NCBI GenBank assembly: GCA_009924965.1
Contig: RFQN01000015.1
Location: forward strand, 1 to 14,220
From: Verrucomicrobiota bacterium
Lineage (GTDB): Bacteria > Verrucomicrobiota > Verrucomicrobiia > Opitutales > UBA953
Direction of reading: 5' to 3'
Length of the DNA: 14,220 bases
Under the pieces are notes generated by a model. That model was not told the DNA's origin. It did not search any database and saw only the letters and a program-made list of their open reading frames with translations. Below are positions 1-7,691 of this stretch, one piece after another. Within the stretch, counting starts at the first letter, position 1; the number at the start of each line of letters is the position of its first letter. The position numbers were made by a program, and so were the translations under genes.

Positions 1-44
1 GTTAAAAAAGGGGTGAGTCAACCAGTCAGTGCCAGTTTTTGGGG
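1..44. other. Window edge, no gene seen
   Basis: This short stretch lies downstream of the small minus-strand gene ending at 45. Read on the minus strand it ends in a run of six T (positions 4-9). The sequence before that run forms no convincing stem (only GGT/ACC around a 6-base loop), so I do not call a terminator. Nothing else is visible. Confidence 0.4.
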
Positions 45-290
45 CTAGCGGCTGCGGTCGTGCTTACGCAGAAGCTCGGCGACTTCGCGCGGATCGGCCT
101 CATGGAGGTTCCGTCCCTTGCGATTCAGGTCTTCGACGGTTTTGACCACGGTCTCCGTCATGCGTTCGTGGGTCTCGGAGGAGCCACCGACGAGCGAAAA
201 GCCTTCGCCTTGGGTGATACGCTTATGCTGGTCCGCGTTATCCAAGCCTAAGCCTAGCAGGTGGTTCCGTGGGCGCGTCTTTCGGGCCAT
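45..290 (-). CDS. Small conserved hypothetical protein, 81 aa
   Basis: The 81-residue, highly charged protein has no membrane segment, signal peptide or cysteine. The middle (about residues 25-50) carries a GFSLVGG stretch followed by SETHERMTETVVK, and the C-terminal third looks helical (VEDLNRKG, ADPREVAELLRKH). I recognise the general look of a small conserved protein of Verrucomicrobiota genomes but know no function and assign none. It lies 45 bases downstream of scpA on the same strand and is probably the last or next gene of the lptD-scpA operon. The ATG at 290 has no Shine-Dalgarno motif at normal distance; a GGAGG lies about 25 bases upstream, too far to help. It is probably real because its composition is protein-like and it sits in an operon-like position with no better ORF overlapping. 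Confidence 0.6.
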   Translation of the reverse strand: MARKTRPRNHLLGLGLDNADQHKRITQGEGFSLVGGSSETHERMTETVVKTVEDLNRKGRNLHEADPREVAELLRKHDRSR

Positions 291-322
291 AGGGGGACGG
301 TAGCGAAGATAGTTTCCTCCGC

Positions 323-337
323 AAGCCTGCGTGGCTT
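323..337 (-). other. Short inverted repeat at the scpA stop codon
   Basis: AAGCC and GGCTT arms (5 bases each, 5-base loop) form a perfect inverted repeat that overlaps the scpA stop codon. No T-run follows, so it is not an intrinsic terminator. It could be a small intercistronic hairpin between scpA and the 81-aa gene, or chance. Confidence 0.3.
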
Positions 338-1199
338 AGGCGTTGGCCTCAGGCGGGGGCGCGTCGAATTCGGACCCGCCTTCGGATGCTTCCCCAGCAA
401 ACGGGGCTTCAGCCTTTTCGCGCCTGGAGCAGACGATATCCTCGAAGTTCTGGGCTTGTTCGAGCTGCAGGGCCCCTAGGCGGGCGAGTTCCAGGCAGGC
501 GAGGAAGTTGGCGACGAGCAGGGCGACCGTCGGGCGCTCGGGCAACAGGGACGTGAAGATGAATTTCGGCTCCGTTTCGAGGCGCTTGAGGATGAACTCC
601 ATGCGGTCGGAGACGGTGACGTTCTCGACGGAGAGGTTACCCGGCTGGATGCGCTCGGCGAGGCGGCGCAGGACGTTGTTGAAGGTGTTCCAGAGTTCGA
701 TGCGTTCGGTTGGGGCGACCGGGCGGACCACGGCGTCTTCGCCCTCGTTCTGGACCACGTAGCGCGAGAGCAGGCCTTGGCGATCGTCGGCCAAGCCGCG
801 GATGATGGCGGCGGTCTCCTTGACGCGCTTGTATTGGATGAGCTGCTGGACGAGGGCCCAACGAGGGTCTTGGCCTTCCGGCGTCGACAGCACTTCCTCT
901 TCGGGGCGGCTTTCGACCGGCAAGAGCATGCGGCTCTTGATGTACATCAACGTCGCGGCCATCACGAAGAAGTCGCCGGCGAGCTCGAGGTTGTCCTTCT
1001 CCTGTGTGCGCAGGACCTCTAGGTACTGCTGCGTGACCTTCTCGATCGGGATATCGTAGATATCGATCTCGTTCTTGCGGATGAGGAACAGCAGCAGGTC
1101 CAGCGGGCCTTCGAAGACGTCCAGCCGGATCGGGAGGTCGGCCGGCGGCAGGATACCGTCGGTCGGGATGGAAGTGGGGTCTGCGGCTTGGTCCGTCAC
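336..1199 (-). CDS. scpA: Segregation and condensation protein A (ScpA)
   Basis: ScpA is the kleisin subunit of the bacterial Smc-ScpAB condensin; it bridges the two Smc heads and helps compact and separate the chromosome in the nucleoid. The 287-residue protein shows the diagnostic N-terminal Smc-binding segment (residues 28-53, with FEGPLDLLLFLIRK and then IDIYDIPI), a helical segment with MAATLMYIKSRMLLP (about 80-94), and a C-terminal winged-helix region (about 195-255). An acidic, Ala/Pro-rich tail after residue 262 looks disordered. The start is GTG at 1199, only 3 bases after the lptD stop at 1203, and there is no visible Shine-Dalgarno motif, so translation is probably coupled to lptD. 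The usual partner gene scpB does not follow in this window. Identity is secure; the exact start is slightly less so. Confidence 0.95.
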   Translation of the reverse strand: MTDQAADPTSIPTDGILPPADLPIRLDVFEGPLDLLLFLIRKNEIDIYDIPIEKVTQQYLEVLRTQEKDNLELAGDFFVMAATLMYIKSRMLLPVESRPEEEVLSTPEGQDPRWALVQQLIQYKRVKETAAIIRGLADDRQGLLSRYVVQNEGEDAVVRPVAPTERIELWNTFNNVLRRLAERIQPGNLSVENVTVSDRMEFILKRLETEPKFIFTSLLPERPTVALLVANFLACLELARLGALQLEQAQNFEDIVCSRREKAEAPFAGEASEGGSEFDAPPPEANA

Positions 1200-1202
1200 G
1201 GG

Positions 1203-3353
1203 TCAGAACTTGAACAAACGAGCCCGCAGGTGGAAGCCCAATGCACTGTCCCCGTAGGTGGAGACGCGCTTCTGGAAGCCATATTCCATCTCCCAAGAAT
1301 TGCCGATGCGTTGCACCAGGCCAATCGATTGGTAGATGGATTGGTGGGTCAGCGCGTCATAATTGACCGCGAGGACCCCGGAATACACGGAATTCAGGCG
1401 AATTTCCCCAGTAATCCAGAGCTGGTTGGCGGCTTCCGCTTGGCGGAGCTGATACCAGCCGAAAGAAGCCTTCCAGAAGTCCCCGGAGTTGAAGGAGATG
1501 GAATTCAGCGATTCGTAGGCCGCCCCGCCGCCGTTCGGGAGGCGCTGGTAGGAATCGATGCTGACCCAGGGGGCTGGGGTGAGGCTGAGGTGGGCTTGGA
1601 CGTCGGATTTGTTGCCCGTCCCGGTGACGGCGTCCTGTTCCCAATTCGTGAAGACATCGAAGCGCAGGAGGTCGCGCGTGCCGTTCTCGGTGTCGCGCGT
1701 CGCCAAGGTGTTACGGAAACCGAAACGGGCCGCCTGGCGGGCGTTGACGCTGGCGGCGTCGGGGCGATCGGCGAGGTCGAGCTCCCGGAAGGTCGAGAGC
1801 GCGACCGCGGCGTCGGACATCGGGAGTTCGCCGTAGCCTTGCTCGGCCCCGGGGAGGTAGCGGTACTGCAGGACGGGCCGCAACGTGTGGCGCATGCCGT
1901 CGATCGACCACTTCTTGGCCACGAGATCCCATGAGCCCGTGGCCAAGCCTTCGAGGTCGAAGCCGACCTGGCCCATGACTTTGGAGCGGTTGCCGAGGCC
2001 ATTGAGCGCTGAAGACCAATCGGTGGCGCGGGCGCCAACGACGGGTTTGAAGGTGAGCCAATCGCCGGCCGTGAAGGTGCGCGCCAAGCCGTAGTAGACA
2101 TCCAGTCGGGCGGTGGACCAAGCGTTCGTCGGGGAGGCCAGCGCGGCGGGCTGCTCGTTGAGGTAGGAGAGCGCGGCGAAGCCTCGCTGGCGGAGGCCTT
2201 GGTCGCCGAGGGCGGTTTCGGTGAGGTCGAAGCGGACTTCCGGAAGTTTCTGGGCGACTTCCTGGTAGTTGTCGGCCTTGGCGACGATGTTGGCGGAAAG
2301 CAGGCCGCCGTTCCAAGGCTTGGTGACTTCGAGGTTGAGCTGCGGGGTGCCGGTTCGGTCGCTCAGGTTCGGGCGGAAATCGCGGACGAAGTCCGGGTCG
2401 CTGGTGGCGAAGAGCTGGCCGGCGACCTGCACCCCATCGGCGGTGCGGCCGTTGATCTCGCCGTATTCGAAGGCGCGCGTCCGGCCCGGCGTGCGGCCGA
2501 AGCTATCGGCCAAGAGGTCGCCGTGGTCGCTGATGTAGCCGGCCTGGAAGAACCCTTTCCAATGGGTCGTGGCCTGCTTGTCCTTGGCGTTGTCGTACTT
2601 CAGGTAAGGCCCGACCAGGAAGCCGGACTTGCTGTAGTAGTCGAGCAGCGCGCCGACCCAGAGCGACGGCGTCTGGCGGGCGAGCGTCGTGGTGCGCAGG
2701 TAGGTGCCTTGGCGGTCCTTCGACCCCATGTTGAGGTAGACCTCGTAAGGGATATCCTGATACCCTTCTTGGCCGTAGTACGGGATGTAGAAGAACGGCA
2801 GGCCCGCCAACTGCGGGCGGACGTCGCGCAGCGCCAGCCAATCCTCCTTCTCCGTGTAGCGGGCCGACCCGACGTTCAGCGACATGCCGGCGGCGGACGG
2901 CTCGTTGTGCCACATGCGCAGGCCTTTGATCGTCTTGTCGCCTTTTTCGATGCGGAGCTCGTCGGCAGTCAGGTAGACGGGGTTGCGGCCGAAGCGTACC
3001 TTGGTCGCGACGATGAGGTCGTTCTTCGGGTCGAGTTGGGCCTTCTCGCCCAAGATGCGGAGGTTCGGGGTGGCGTAGACGACGTCGCCTTCCGCGGTGA
3101 TGAGGCCAGTGCGGGTATCGAGCTTGATCAGCTTGGCCGACAGGAAGGCGCCGTTGGAGCTGAAGCTCGCGTTGACGGCGACCAGTACCTTGCCGTTCTC
3201 CTCGTAGCTAAAGCTTTGCCCGGAGAGGCCAGGGACGTCCGGTTTCGCCGCTTGTCCCGCCGGCGCCACGGGCGCGGGGGCGGATTCCGCGGCGACGCCG
3301 CTGAGGGTGAGGCCGACGCTTGCGGCAAGGATCCAAAATCGACGGCCAGGCAT
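1203..3353 (-). CDS. lptD: LPS-assembly outer membrane protein LptD (OstA/Imp family)
   Basis: LptD is the outer-membrane beta-barrel that, with LptE, inserts lipopolysaccharide into the outer leaflet at the end of the Lpt bridge. The 716-residue product begins with a signal peptide (residues 1 to about 22, hydrophobic WILAASVGLTLSG) and a Pro/Ala-rich linker. An OstA-type beta-jellyroll domain follows (about 55-165, with TAEGDVVYATPNLRI and YLTADELRI). The family hallmark then appears at about 186-222 (PFFYIPYYG, then PYEVYLNMGSKDRQGTYLRT). The rest reads as alternating amphipathic beta strands and ends in FKF, a typical barrel terminus. The ATG at 3353 has a partial Shine-Dalgarno (AGGG) upstream and begins a clean signal peptide. 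The frame stays open far beyond it, antisense to glgB, but that part is not this gene. I see no cysteine anywhere, unlike E. coli LptD. It heads the lptD-scpA unit. Confidence 0.9.
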   Translation of the reverse strand: MPGRRFWILAASVGLTLSGVAAESAPAPVAPAGQAAKPDVPGLSGQSFSYEENGKVLVAVNASFSSNGAFLSAKLIKLDTRTGLITAEGDVVYATPNLRILGEKAQLDPKNDLIVATKVRFGRNPVYLTADELRIEKGDKTIKGLRMWHNEPSAAGMSLNVGSARYTEKEDWLALRDVRPQLAGLPFFYIPYYGQEGYQDIPYEVYLNMGSKDRQGTYLRTTTLARQTPSLWVGALLDYYSKSGFLVGPYLKYDNAKDKQATTHWKGFFQAGYISDHGDLLADSFGRTPGRTRAFEYGEINGRTADGVQVAGQLFATSDPDFVRDFRPNLSDRTGTPQLNLEVTKPWNGGLLSANIVAKADNYQEVAQKLPEVRFDLTETALGDQGLRQRGFAALSYLNEQPAALASPTNAWSTARLDVYYGLARTFTAGDWLTFKPVVGARATDWSSALNGLGNRSKVMGQVGFDLEGLATGSWDLVAKKWSIDGMRHTLRPVLQYRYLPGAEQGYGELPMSDAAVALSTFRELDLADRPDAASVNARQAARFGFRNTLATRDTENGTRDLLRFDVFTNWEQDAVTGTGNKSDVQAHLSLTPAPWVSIDSYQRLPNGGGAAYESLNSISFNSGDFWKASFGWYQLRQAEAANQLWITGEIRLNSVYSGVLAVNYDALTHQSIYQSIGLVQRIGNSWEMEYGFQKRVSTYGDSALGFHLRARLFKF
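3317..3329. repeat. Palindromic 13-base repeat, copy 1
   Basis: The sequence CGCTTGCGGCAAG occurs here within the signal-peptide codons of lptD. It contains the odd palindrome CTTGC-G-GCAAG. An identical copy lies exactly 90 bases away at 3407-3419, just upstream of glgB. It may be a paired operator for the divergent genes or a coincidence. Confidence 0.35.
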
Positions 3354-3443
3354 CGTCCCTAGACTTGTCGCTCCGGCCTGCGTCTCAAGTATTTTCGGGC
3401 ATTGCGCGCTTGCGGCAAGAGGGCGGGCGTGGATTGTCGGAGG
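3354..3443. promoter_or_regulatory. Divergent lptD/glgB intergenic region
   Basis: These 90 bases separate the divergent starts of lptD (3353, minus) and glgB (3444, plus), so both promoters should lie here or inside the first codons of either gene. I find no strong -35/-10 pair on either strand; the best plus-strand guess is TTGTCG at 3365-3370 with a weak AT-rich element near 3388-3395. An AAGAGGG stretch at 3417-3423 is well placed as a ribosome binding site for a GTG at 3429. Confidence 0.35.
3407..3419. repeat. Palindromic 13-base repeat, copy 2
   Basis: This is the second exact copy of CGCTTGCGGCAAG, upstream of glgB. The arms CTTGC and GCAAG flank a central G. See the copy at 3317-3329. 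Confidence 0.35.
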
Positions 3444-5630
3444 ATGCGCCTCAGTCCCGCAGAGTTGGCCGCCCTCGTGGAGGGGACGGAGACCTGTCCG
3501 CATCGCTTCCTGGGCTGGCATCCGCTGGCGGATGGGGGGTTGGTCATCCGGGCGTTGTTTCCGGGGGCGAAGAGCTGCAAGGTGCTGAAAGACGGAACGA
3601 GCCGAGGGAAGGCCATGGACTGCCTGGACGCCTTCGGGGTCTTCGAATTGGTCTACCCTAAGGATGCTCCTTTTCGCTACCGCTTCCAAGTCGCCTATGC
3701 GGATGGCACGGTCTGCGTCCAAGAGGACCCTTATCGCTTCTGGCCGACGATTTCGGAGCCGGACCTCTTTTTGATCGGCAAAGGCGACGACCACCGGGTT
3801 TTCCAGAAGCTCGGGTCGCATGTCCGTACCATCGATGGGGTTGCCGGCGTGTCTTTTGCCGTGTGGGCGCCCTCCGCGCGCCGGGTCTCCGTGGTCGGCG
3901 ACCACAACCTCTGGAACGGACGCGCCCACCCGATGCGCTCCTTGGGGGCTTCGGGCATCTGGGAACTGTTCGTGCCGGGCCTCGCGGCCGGTGCCCGTTA
4001 TAAATACGAAATCGTCGGGGCCCACGACCGGACGCCGTTCATCAAGACGGACCCTTGCGCCCTGCATTTCGAGCCTTCGCCCAACCACGCCGCGATCGTC
4101 TGCGACCTGTCGGGCTTCGTCTGGAATGACCAAGCCTGGTTGGAGCAACGTCGGCACGCGGATTCCCGTGCCCGGCCGATGTCCGTCTACGAGGTGCATC
4201 TGGCGTCTTGGCGCCGGGTGCCCGAAGACGGCAACCGTGTCCTGAACTACCGTGAGCTCGGCGTGCAGCTGGCCGAATACTGTACGCGGCTCGGTTTCAC
4301 GCATGTCGAACTGATGCCGCCTTCGGAGTATCCGTTCGATGGCTCCTGGGGCTATCAGGTTACCGGTTTCTACGCCCCGACGCACCGTTTCGGCACGCCC
4401 CTCGATTTCATGGCGATGGTCGACACGCTGCACCGCGCCAACATCGGGGTCATCACCGACTGGGTGCCCGCGCATTTCCCGCGCGACTTTTTCGCCTTGG
4501 CCCGCTTCGACGGAACGCACCTGTACGAGCATGCCGATCCCCGCCTCGGCGAGCACCAGGATTGGGGCACGCTGATCTTCAACTACGGCCGACATGAGGT
4601 CCGTGGGTTCCTCGTGGGCTCCGCGCTGTCCTGGCTCGAGCGTTTCCACATCGACGGCCTCCGTGTCGATGCCGTCGCGTCGATGCTGTACCTCGATTAT
4701 TCGCGCAAGGCCGGGGAATGGGTCCCCAACCGCCATGGCGGCCGCGAGAACCTCGAGGCCGTCGAGTTCCTCCGGCAGGTCAATGCGCTCGTGCATCACT
4801 ATCACCCCGGCGTGGTCACCATCGCCGAAGAGTCGACGTCCTATCCGGGCGTCACCAAGCCGGTGTCCGAAGGGGGCCTCGGCTTCGACTACAAGTGGAA
4901 CATGGGCTGGATGCACGACAGCCTCGATTACTTTAAGCAGGACCCCTTGTTCCGGAAGTTCCACCACGACAAGCTGACCTTCGGCATGCTTTATCAGTGG
5001 TCCGAAGCCTTCGTGCAGTCCTTCTCCCATGATGAGGTCGTCCACGGGAAGGGCTCGCTCATCGGGAAGATGTCGGGCGGCGATGACGCGACCAAGGCCG
5101 CCAACCTACGTTGCCTCTTGGCGATGCAGTGGGCCTGGCCCGGCAAGAAGACGTTGTTCATGGGCTGCGAGTTCGGGCAGTTCGCCGAGTGGAAGTTCGA
5201 TGCTTCGCTCGATTGGCACCTCCTGAAATACCCCCTCCACGAAGGCCTGCAGCGTCTGGTGACCGACCTCAACCAACTCTATCGCCAAGATGGTTCCATC
5301 GCCGCCAAGGACCTCGATTCGCGCGCTTTCGCGTGGGTCAATCCAAACGACGGCGATCAGAGCGTCCTGACGTTTGAGCGTCATGGCGACGATTGCGCCT
5401 GGGTCGTCGTCGGCAACTTCACGCCGGTCGAACGCACCTACCGCCTCGGCGTGCCTTTCCCGGGGAAGTGGGAGGAAGCCGTCAACACCGACTCGCTGCA
5501 TTACGCCGGCAAGGGTTTGGGTAACCTCGGTGGCGTCCAGGCCACCGCGCAACCGGTGCATGGCCGTAGCCATTCGATCGAAGTCCGCTTGCCGGGCTTG
5601 TCCGTGGTCATCTTCCGCCAAAAGCGCTGA
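3444..5630 (+). CDS. glgB: 1,4-alpha-glucan branching enzyme GlgB (GH13)
   Basis: GlgB cuts an alpha-1,4 glucan chain and re-attaches it by an alpha-1,6 bond, making the branches of glycogen; it acts in the cytoplasm. The 728-residue protein has the two N-terminal CBM48-like beta modules (the second includes VVGDHNLWNGRAHPM), the GH13 barrel and a C-terminal beta domain. Family blocks are visible: YEVHLASW, ELMPPSEYPFDGSWGYQ, GLRVDAVASMLYLDYSR, IAEESTSYPGVTKP, SHDEVVHGKGS and MGCEFGQFAEW. The catalytic triad should be Asp409 (nucleophile), Glu462 (acid/base) and Asp530; each sits four residues later than its counterpart in the E. coli enzyme. Length is normal. I chose ATG 3444, though GGAGG abuts it with no spacing. 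GTG at 3429, with AAGAGG 5 bases upstream, is an equally credible start and would add 5 residues. No other glg genes are in the window. Confidence 0.95.
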   Translation: MRLSPAELAALVEGTETCPHRFLGWHPLADGGLVIRALFPGAKSCKVLKDGTSRGKAMDCLDAFGVFELVYPKDAPFRYRFQVAYADGTVCVQEDPYRFWPTISEPDLFLIGKGDDHRVFQKLGSHVRTIDGVAGVSFAVWAPSARRVSVVGDHNLWNGRAHPMRSLGASGIWELFVPGLAAGARYKYEIVGAHDRTPFIKTDPCALHFEPSPNHAAIVCDLSGFVWNDQAWLEQRRHADSRARPMSVYEVHLASWRRVPEDGNRVLNYRELGVQLAEYCTRLGFTHVELMPPSEYPFDGSWGYQVTGFYAPTHRFGTPLDFMAMVDTLHRANIGVITDWVPAHFPRDFFALARFDGTHLYEHADPRLGEHQDWGTLIFNYGRHEVRGFLVGSALSWLERFHIDGLRVDAVASMLYLDYSRKAGEWVPNRHGGRENLEAVEFLRQVNALVHHYHPGVVTIAEESTSYPGVTKPVSEGGLGFDYKWNMGWMHDSLDYFKQDPLFRKFHHDKLTFGMLYQWSEAFVQSFSHDEVVHGKGSLIGKMSGGDDATKAANLRCLLAMQWAWPGKKTLFMGCEFGQFAEWKFDASLDWHLLKYPLHEGLQRLVTDLNQLYRQDGSIAAKDLDSRAFAWVNPNDGDQSVLTFERHGDDCAWVVVGNFTPVERTYRLGVPFPGKWEEAVNTDSLHYAGKGLGNLGGVQATAQPVHGRSHSIEVRLPGLSVVIFRQKR

Positions 5631-5632
5631 CC

Positions 5633-5941
5633 ATGGCCCCGCGTTCCGAGCTGTTCCGACCCTTGGTCGCGCAAGACCCGACCAATCCACTCTTTCGCTT
5701 CTCATTGGGCCAAGAACTGCTCAAGGAAGACGCCGCCGCCGAGGCTCGCGAGCATCTCCGTTTCGCCGCGGAATCGAAGACCGATTGGATGATGCCGCGG
5801 ATTCTGCTCGGCAAGGCGCACCTTGCCCTCGGAGATCGGACCGCCGCGCGGAGCGCTTTTGAGGATGCCTTACGCCTCGCGGTCTCCCAAGGGCACGAAG
5901 AGCCGGAGGAAGAGCTGCGGGCCCTGTTGGCGGGGCTCTGA
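5633..5941 (+). CDS. Small tetratricopeptide-like protein, 102 aa
   Basis: This short soluble protein is made of helical pairs typical of TPR repeats. One unit spans about residues 18-46 (RFSLGQELLKEDAAAEAREHL) and another about 55-83 (LLGKAHLALGDRTAARSAFEDAL), with the usual Leu/Gly/Ala/Ala positions. There is no signal peptide or membrane segment. Such proteins generally mediate protein contacts, but the partner is unknown. The ATG lies 2 bases after the glgB stop, so it is probably co-transcribed and translationally coupled with glgB. A role tied to glycogen is only a guess from position. It ends one base before the stop of the convergent sulfatase gene, so there is no room for a terminator between the two. 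Confidence 0.8.
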   Translation: MAPRSELFRPLVAQDPTNPLFRFSLGQELLKEDAAAEAREHLRFAAESKTDWMMPRILLGKAHLALGDRTAARSAFEDALRLAVSQGHEEPEEELRALLAGL

Positions 5942-5942
5942 G

Positions 5943-7691
5943 TTATTCGACGCGTTCCAGCGTCACGCGACGCAGGTCCATCACCGCGGCGCCCTTCTTC
6001 TTGAGCGGGCGGACCGTGAGGGTGTTTTCGCCGGCGGCGAGTTCGAGCACACCGACCTCGCGAGGGATGAAGCGCTGGAAATGGCCGGTCTCTTCGACCG
6101 TGAATTCCGCTTTAGCGGTCCCGACTTCGAGCGCCACCGTGGAGCCTCCGCTGCCTTTGCCGCAGCCTTGCAGGACGCTGACGCGGTATTTGCCCGGCTG
6201 GGTGACCTGGAAGGTCCACGAGGCGGTGTCGGTCGGGTCGACCCAGAAGCCTAGCGTGTCCTTCTGGGGCGGGTCTTCGTATTTGAGCTTCTTCGCTTGG
6301 ACCTTGGCGTCGCGCGCTTCCAGGAAGATCAGGGCATTGGGTCCCGCCTGTGTGGCGTCATCCATGGCTTGTCGCCACGCGGCCATCAGTGGGCGCATCG
6401 CTGCGGAAGTCGGCAGTGCCTCCACGCGCGTGGCGTCAAACTGTACGAAGCAGCGCTCCCAGCGGGCGCGGTCGAAGGTCGGGTTCGGTTTGAGCGGGGC
6501 AGTGCCCATCGAGCGGCGCCACGCCTCGAGCTTGCCGCGGAGCGCGGCCACGCGGGCCGGTTCGGCGGCGGCGAGGTCGGTCTTCTCGCTGGGGTCCTTT
6601 GTGAGGTTATAGAGTTCGAGGCTACCGTCCTCGTATTGTTCGATGAGCTTCCAGTCGCCCTCGCGGATGACCCCCGCGGGCTTGCCGCCTTGGTTCATGT
6701 AATGCGGCTGGTGCCAGAAGAGCGCGCGGGGTGCTGTAGTGGCGGGCTTACTGTCAAAGAGCAGGGGAGAGAGGTCCTTGAAGTCCTGGATCGCCGGAGG
6801 CGTCACCTGGGCCAGGGCGCACAGCGTCGGGCAGAGGTCGCCGAGCACGACGGGCTCGGCGACTTCGCGGACGGCGAGACGGCCGGGGAAGCGGATGATG
6901 AGCGGGGTACGGAGGCCACCTTCGTATACGAAGCCCTTGCCGGCGCGGCATGGCTCGTTGTGCGTCGGCGGCGTTTCCTTCAGCTCTGAGACGTGCACGC
7001 CACCGTTGTCCGAGGCGAAGACGACGAAGGTGTTCTGGGCGACCCCTTGGTCGTCGAGTGCCTTTAGGATTCGGCCGACCGCGGCGTCGAGCGATTCGAC
7101 CAGCGCGGCGTAGGTGGGGTGGAAGGACTGCGCGTTCGCCGCGATTCCCTGGGCGGGCGCCGCGAGCGGGATGTGCGGGTTGTCGAAGGCCACGTACAGC
7201 AGGAACGGCTTGTCCTTGCTGCGTTCGATGAACTTCACGGCCGCGTCGGCTTGGCCTAGTTCACCTTTGCCGCCTTGGGGGGACTCTGCGCCGGGGGAGG
7301 CTTTCCCGGCGAAGTAGTCATCGAAGCCATGGTCGGTCGGCTGATGCCCTTTGCCTCCGAGGTGCCATTTGCCCATGGCCCCGGTGGCATAGCCCTTGGC
7401 CTTGAGCAGTTGGGCGATCGTCTGGACGCCCTCCGGCAGATGCAGGTTCACCGGAGCGGCCAGAACGCGCTGCGAGGAGCGGTCACCGCGGCCGGGCAGA
7501 AAGGTCGTGATCTTGAGGCGCGCGGGATTCTGTCCGGTCAGCAAGGCCGCGCGCGACGCCGAGCAGACCGAAGCCGCCGCATAGCCTTGGGTGAAGCGTG
7601 CCCCTTGGGTGGCGAGCTTGTCCAGGTTGGGCGTGCGCTGGTCCTTCCGGCCGTAGCAGCCGAGGTCGTTGATGCCGAGGTCGTCGGCCAA
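5943..7691 (-). CDS. S1-type sulfatase, apparently missing its N-terminus, with C-terminal beta module
   Basis: S1 sulfatases (alkaline phosphatase superfamily) hydrolyse sulfate esters, often from polysaccharides, and are normally exported. Counting from a TTG at 7691 (582 residues), the active-site residues are all visible: Asp3/Asp4 (ADDLG), Cys43 in CSASR (a CxAxR variant, to be converted to formylglycine), Lys108 and His110 in GKWHLG, His173, Asp228/Asn229 in SDNGG, and Lys252. The Asp3-to-Cys43 distance matches arylsulfatase A. After about residue 380 comes a helical segment and then a beta-rich module (about 465-582, with ASWTFQVTQPGKYRVSV) resembling a carbohydrate-binding-like jelly roll. 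What is missing is the 5' end. No signal peptide or KPN-type motif precedes ADDLG, the in-frame stop upstream is at 7725-7727, and no ATG lies between. It is probably 5'-truncated and may be non-functional or retained in the cytoplasm. Confidence 0.85.
   Translation of the reverse strand: MADDLGINDLGCYGRKDQRTPNLDKLATQGARFTQGYAAASVCSASRAALLTGQNPARLKITTFLPGRGDRSSQRVLAAPVNLHLPEGVQTIAQLLKAKGYATGAMGKWHLGGKGHQPTDHGFDDYFAGKASPGAESPQGGKGELGQADAAVKFIERSKDKPFLLYVAFDNPHIPLAAPAQGIAANAQSFHPTYAALVESLDAAVGRILKALDDQGVAQNTFVVFASDNGGVHVSELKETPPTHNEPCRAGKGFVYEGGLRTPLIIRFPGRLAVREVAEPVVLGDLCPTLCALAQVTPPAIQDFKDLSPLLFDSKPATTAPRALFWHQPHYMNQGGKPAGVIREGDWKLIEQYEDGSLELYNLTKDPSEKTDLAAAEPARVAALRGKLEAWRRSMGTAPLKPNPTFDRARWERCFVQFDATRVEALPTSAAMRPLMAAWRQAMDDATQAGPNALIFLEARDAKVQAKKLKYEDPPQKDTLGFWVDPTDTASWTFQVTQPGKYRVSVLQGCGKGSGGSTVALEVGTAKAEFTVEETGHFQRFIPREVGVLELAAGENTLTVRPLKKKGAAVMDLRRVTLERVE

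Noticed and set aside
2199..3362. A 387-codon plus-strand frame inside lptD
   Set aside because: It is antisense to conserved LptD blocks, with Gly/Ala/Val/Arg-rich composition and no recognisable domain.
3354..5045. A minus-strand frame continuing the lptD frame for about 560 codons opposite glgB
   Set aside because: It lies wholly antisense to a gene with all branching-enzyme motifs, has low-complexity Arg/Gly/Pro/Val-rich composition, and lptD has its own signal peptide starting at 3353. Long antisense frames are expected from the biased third codon positions here.
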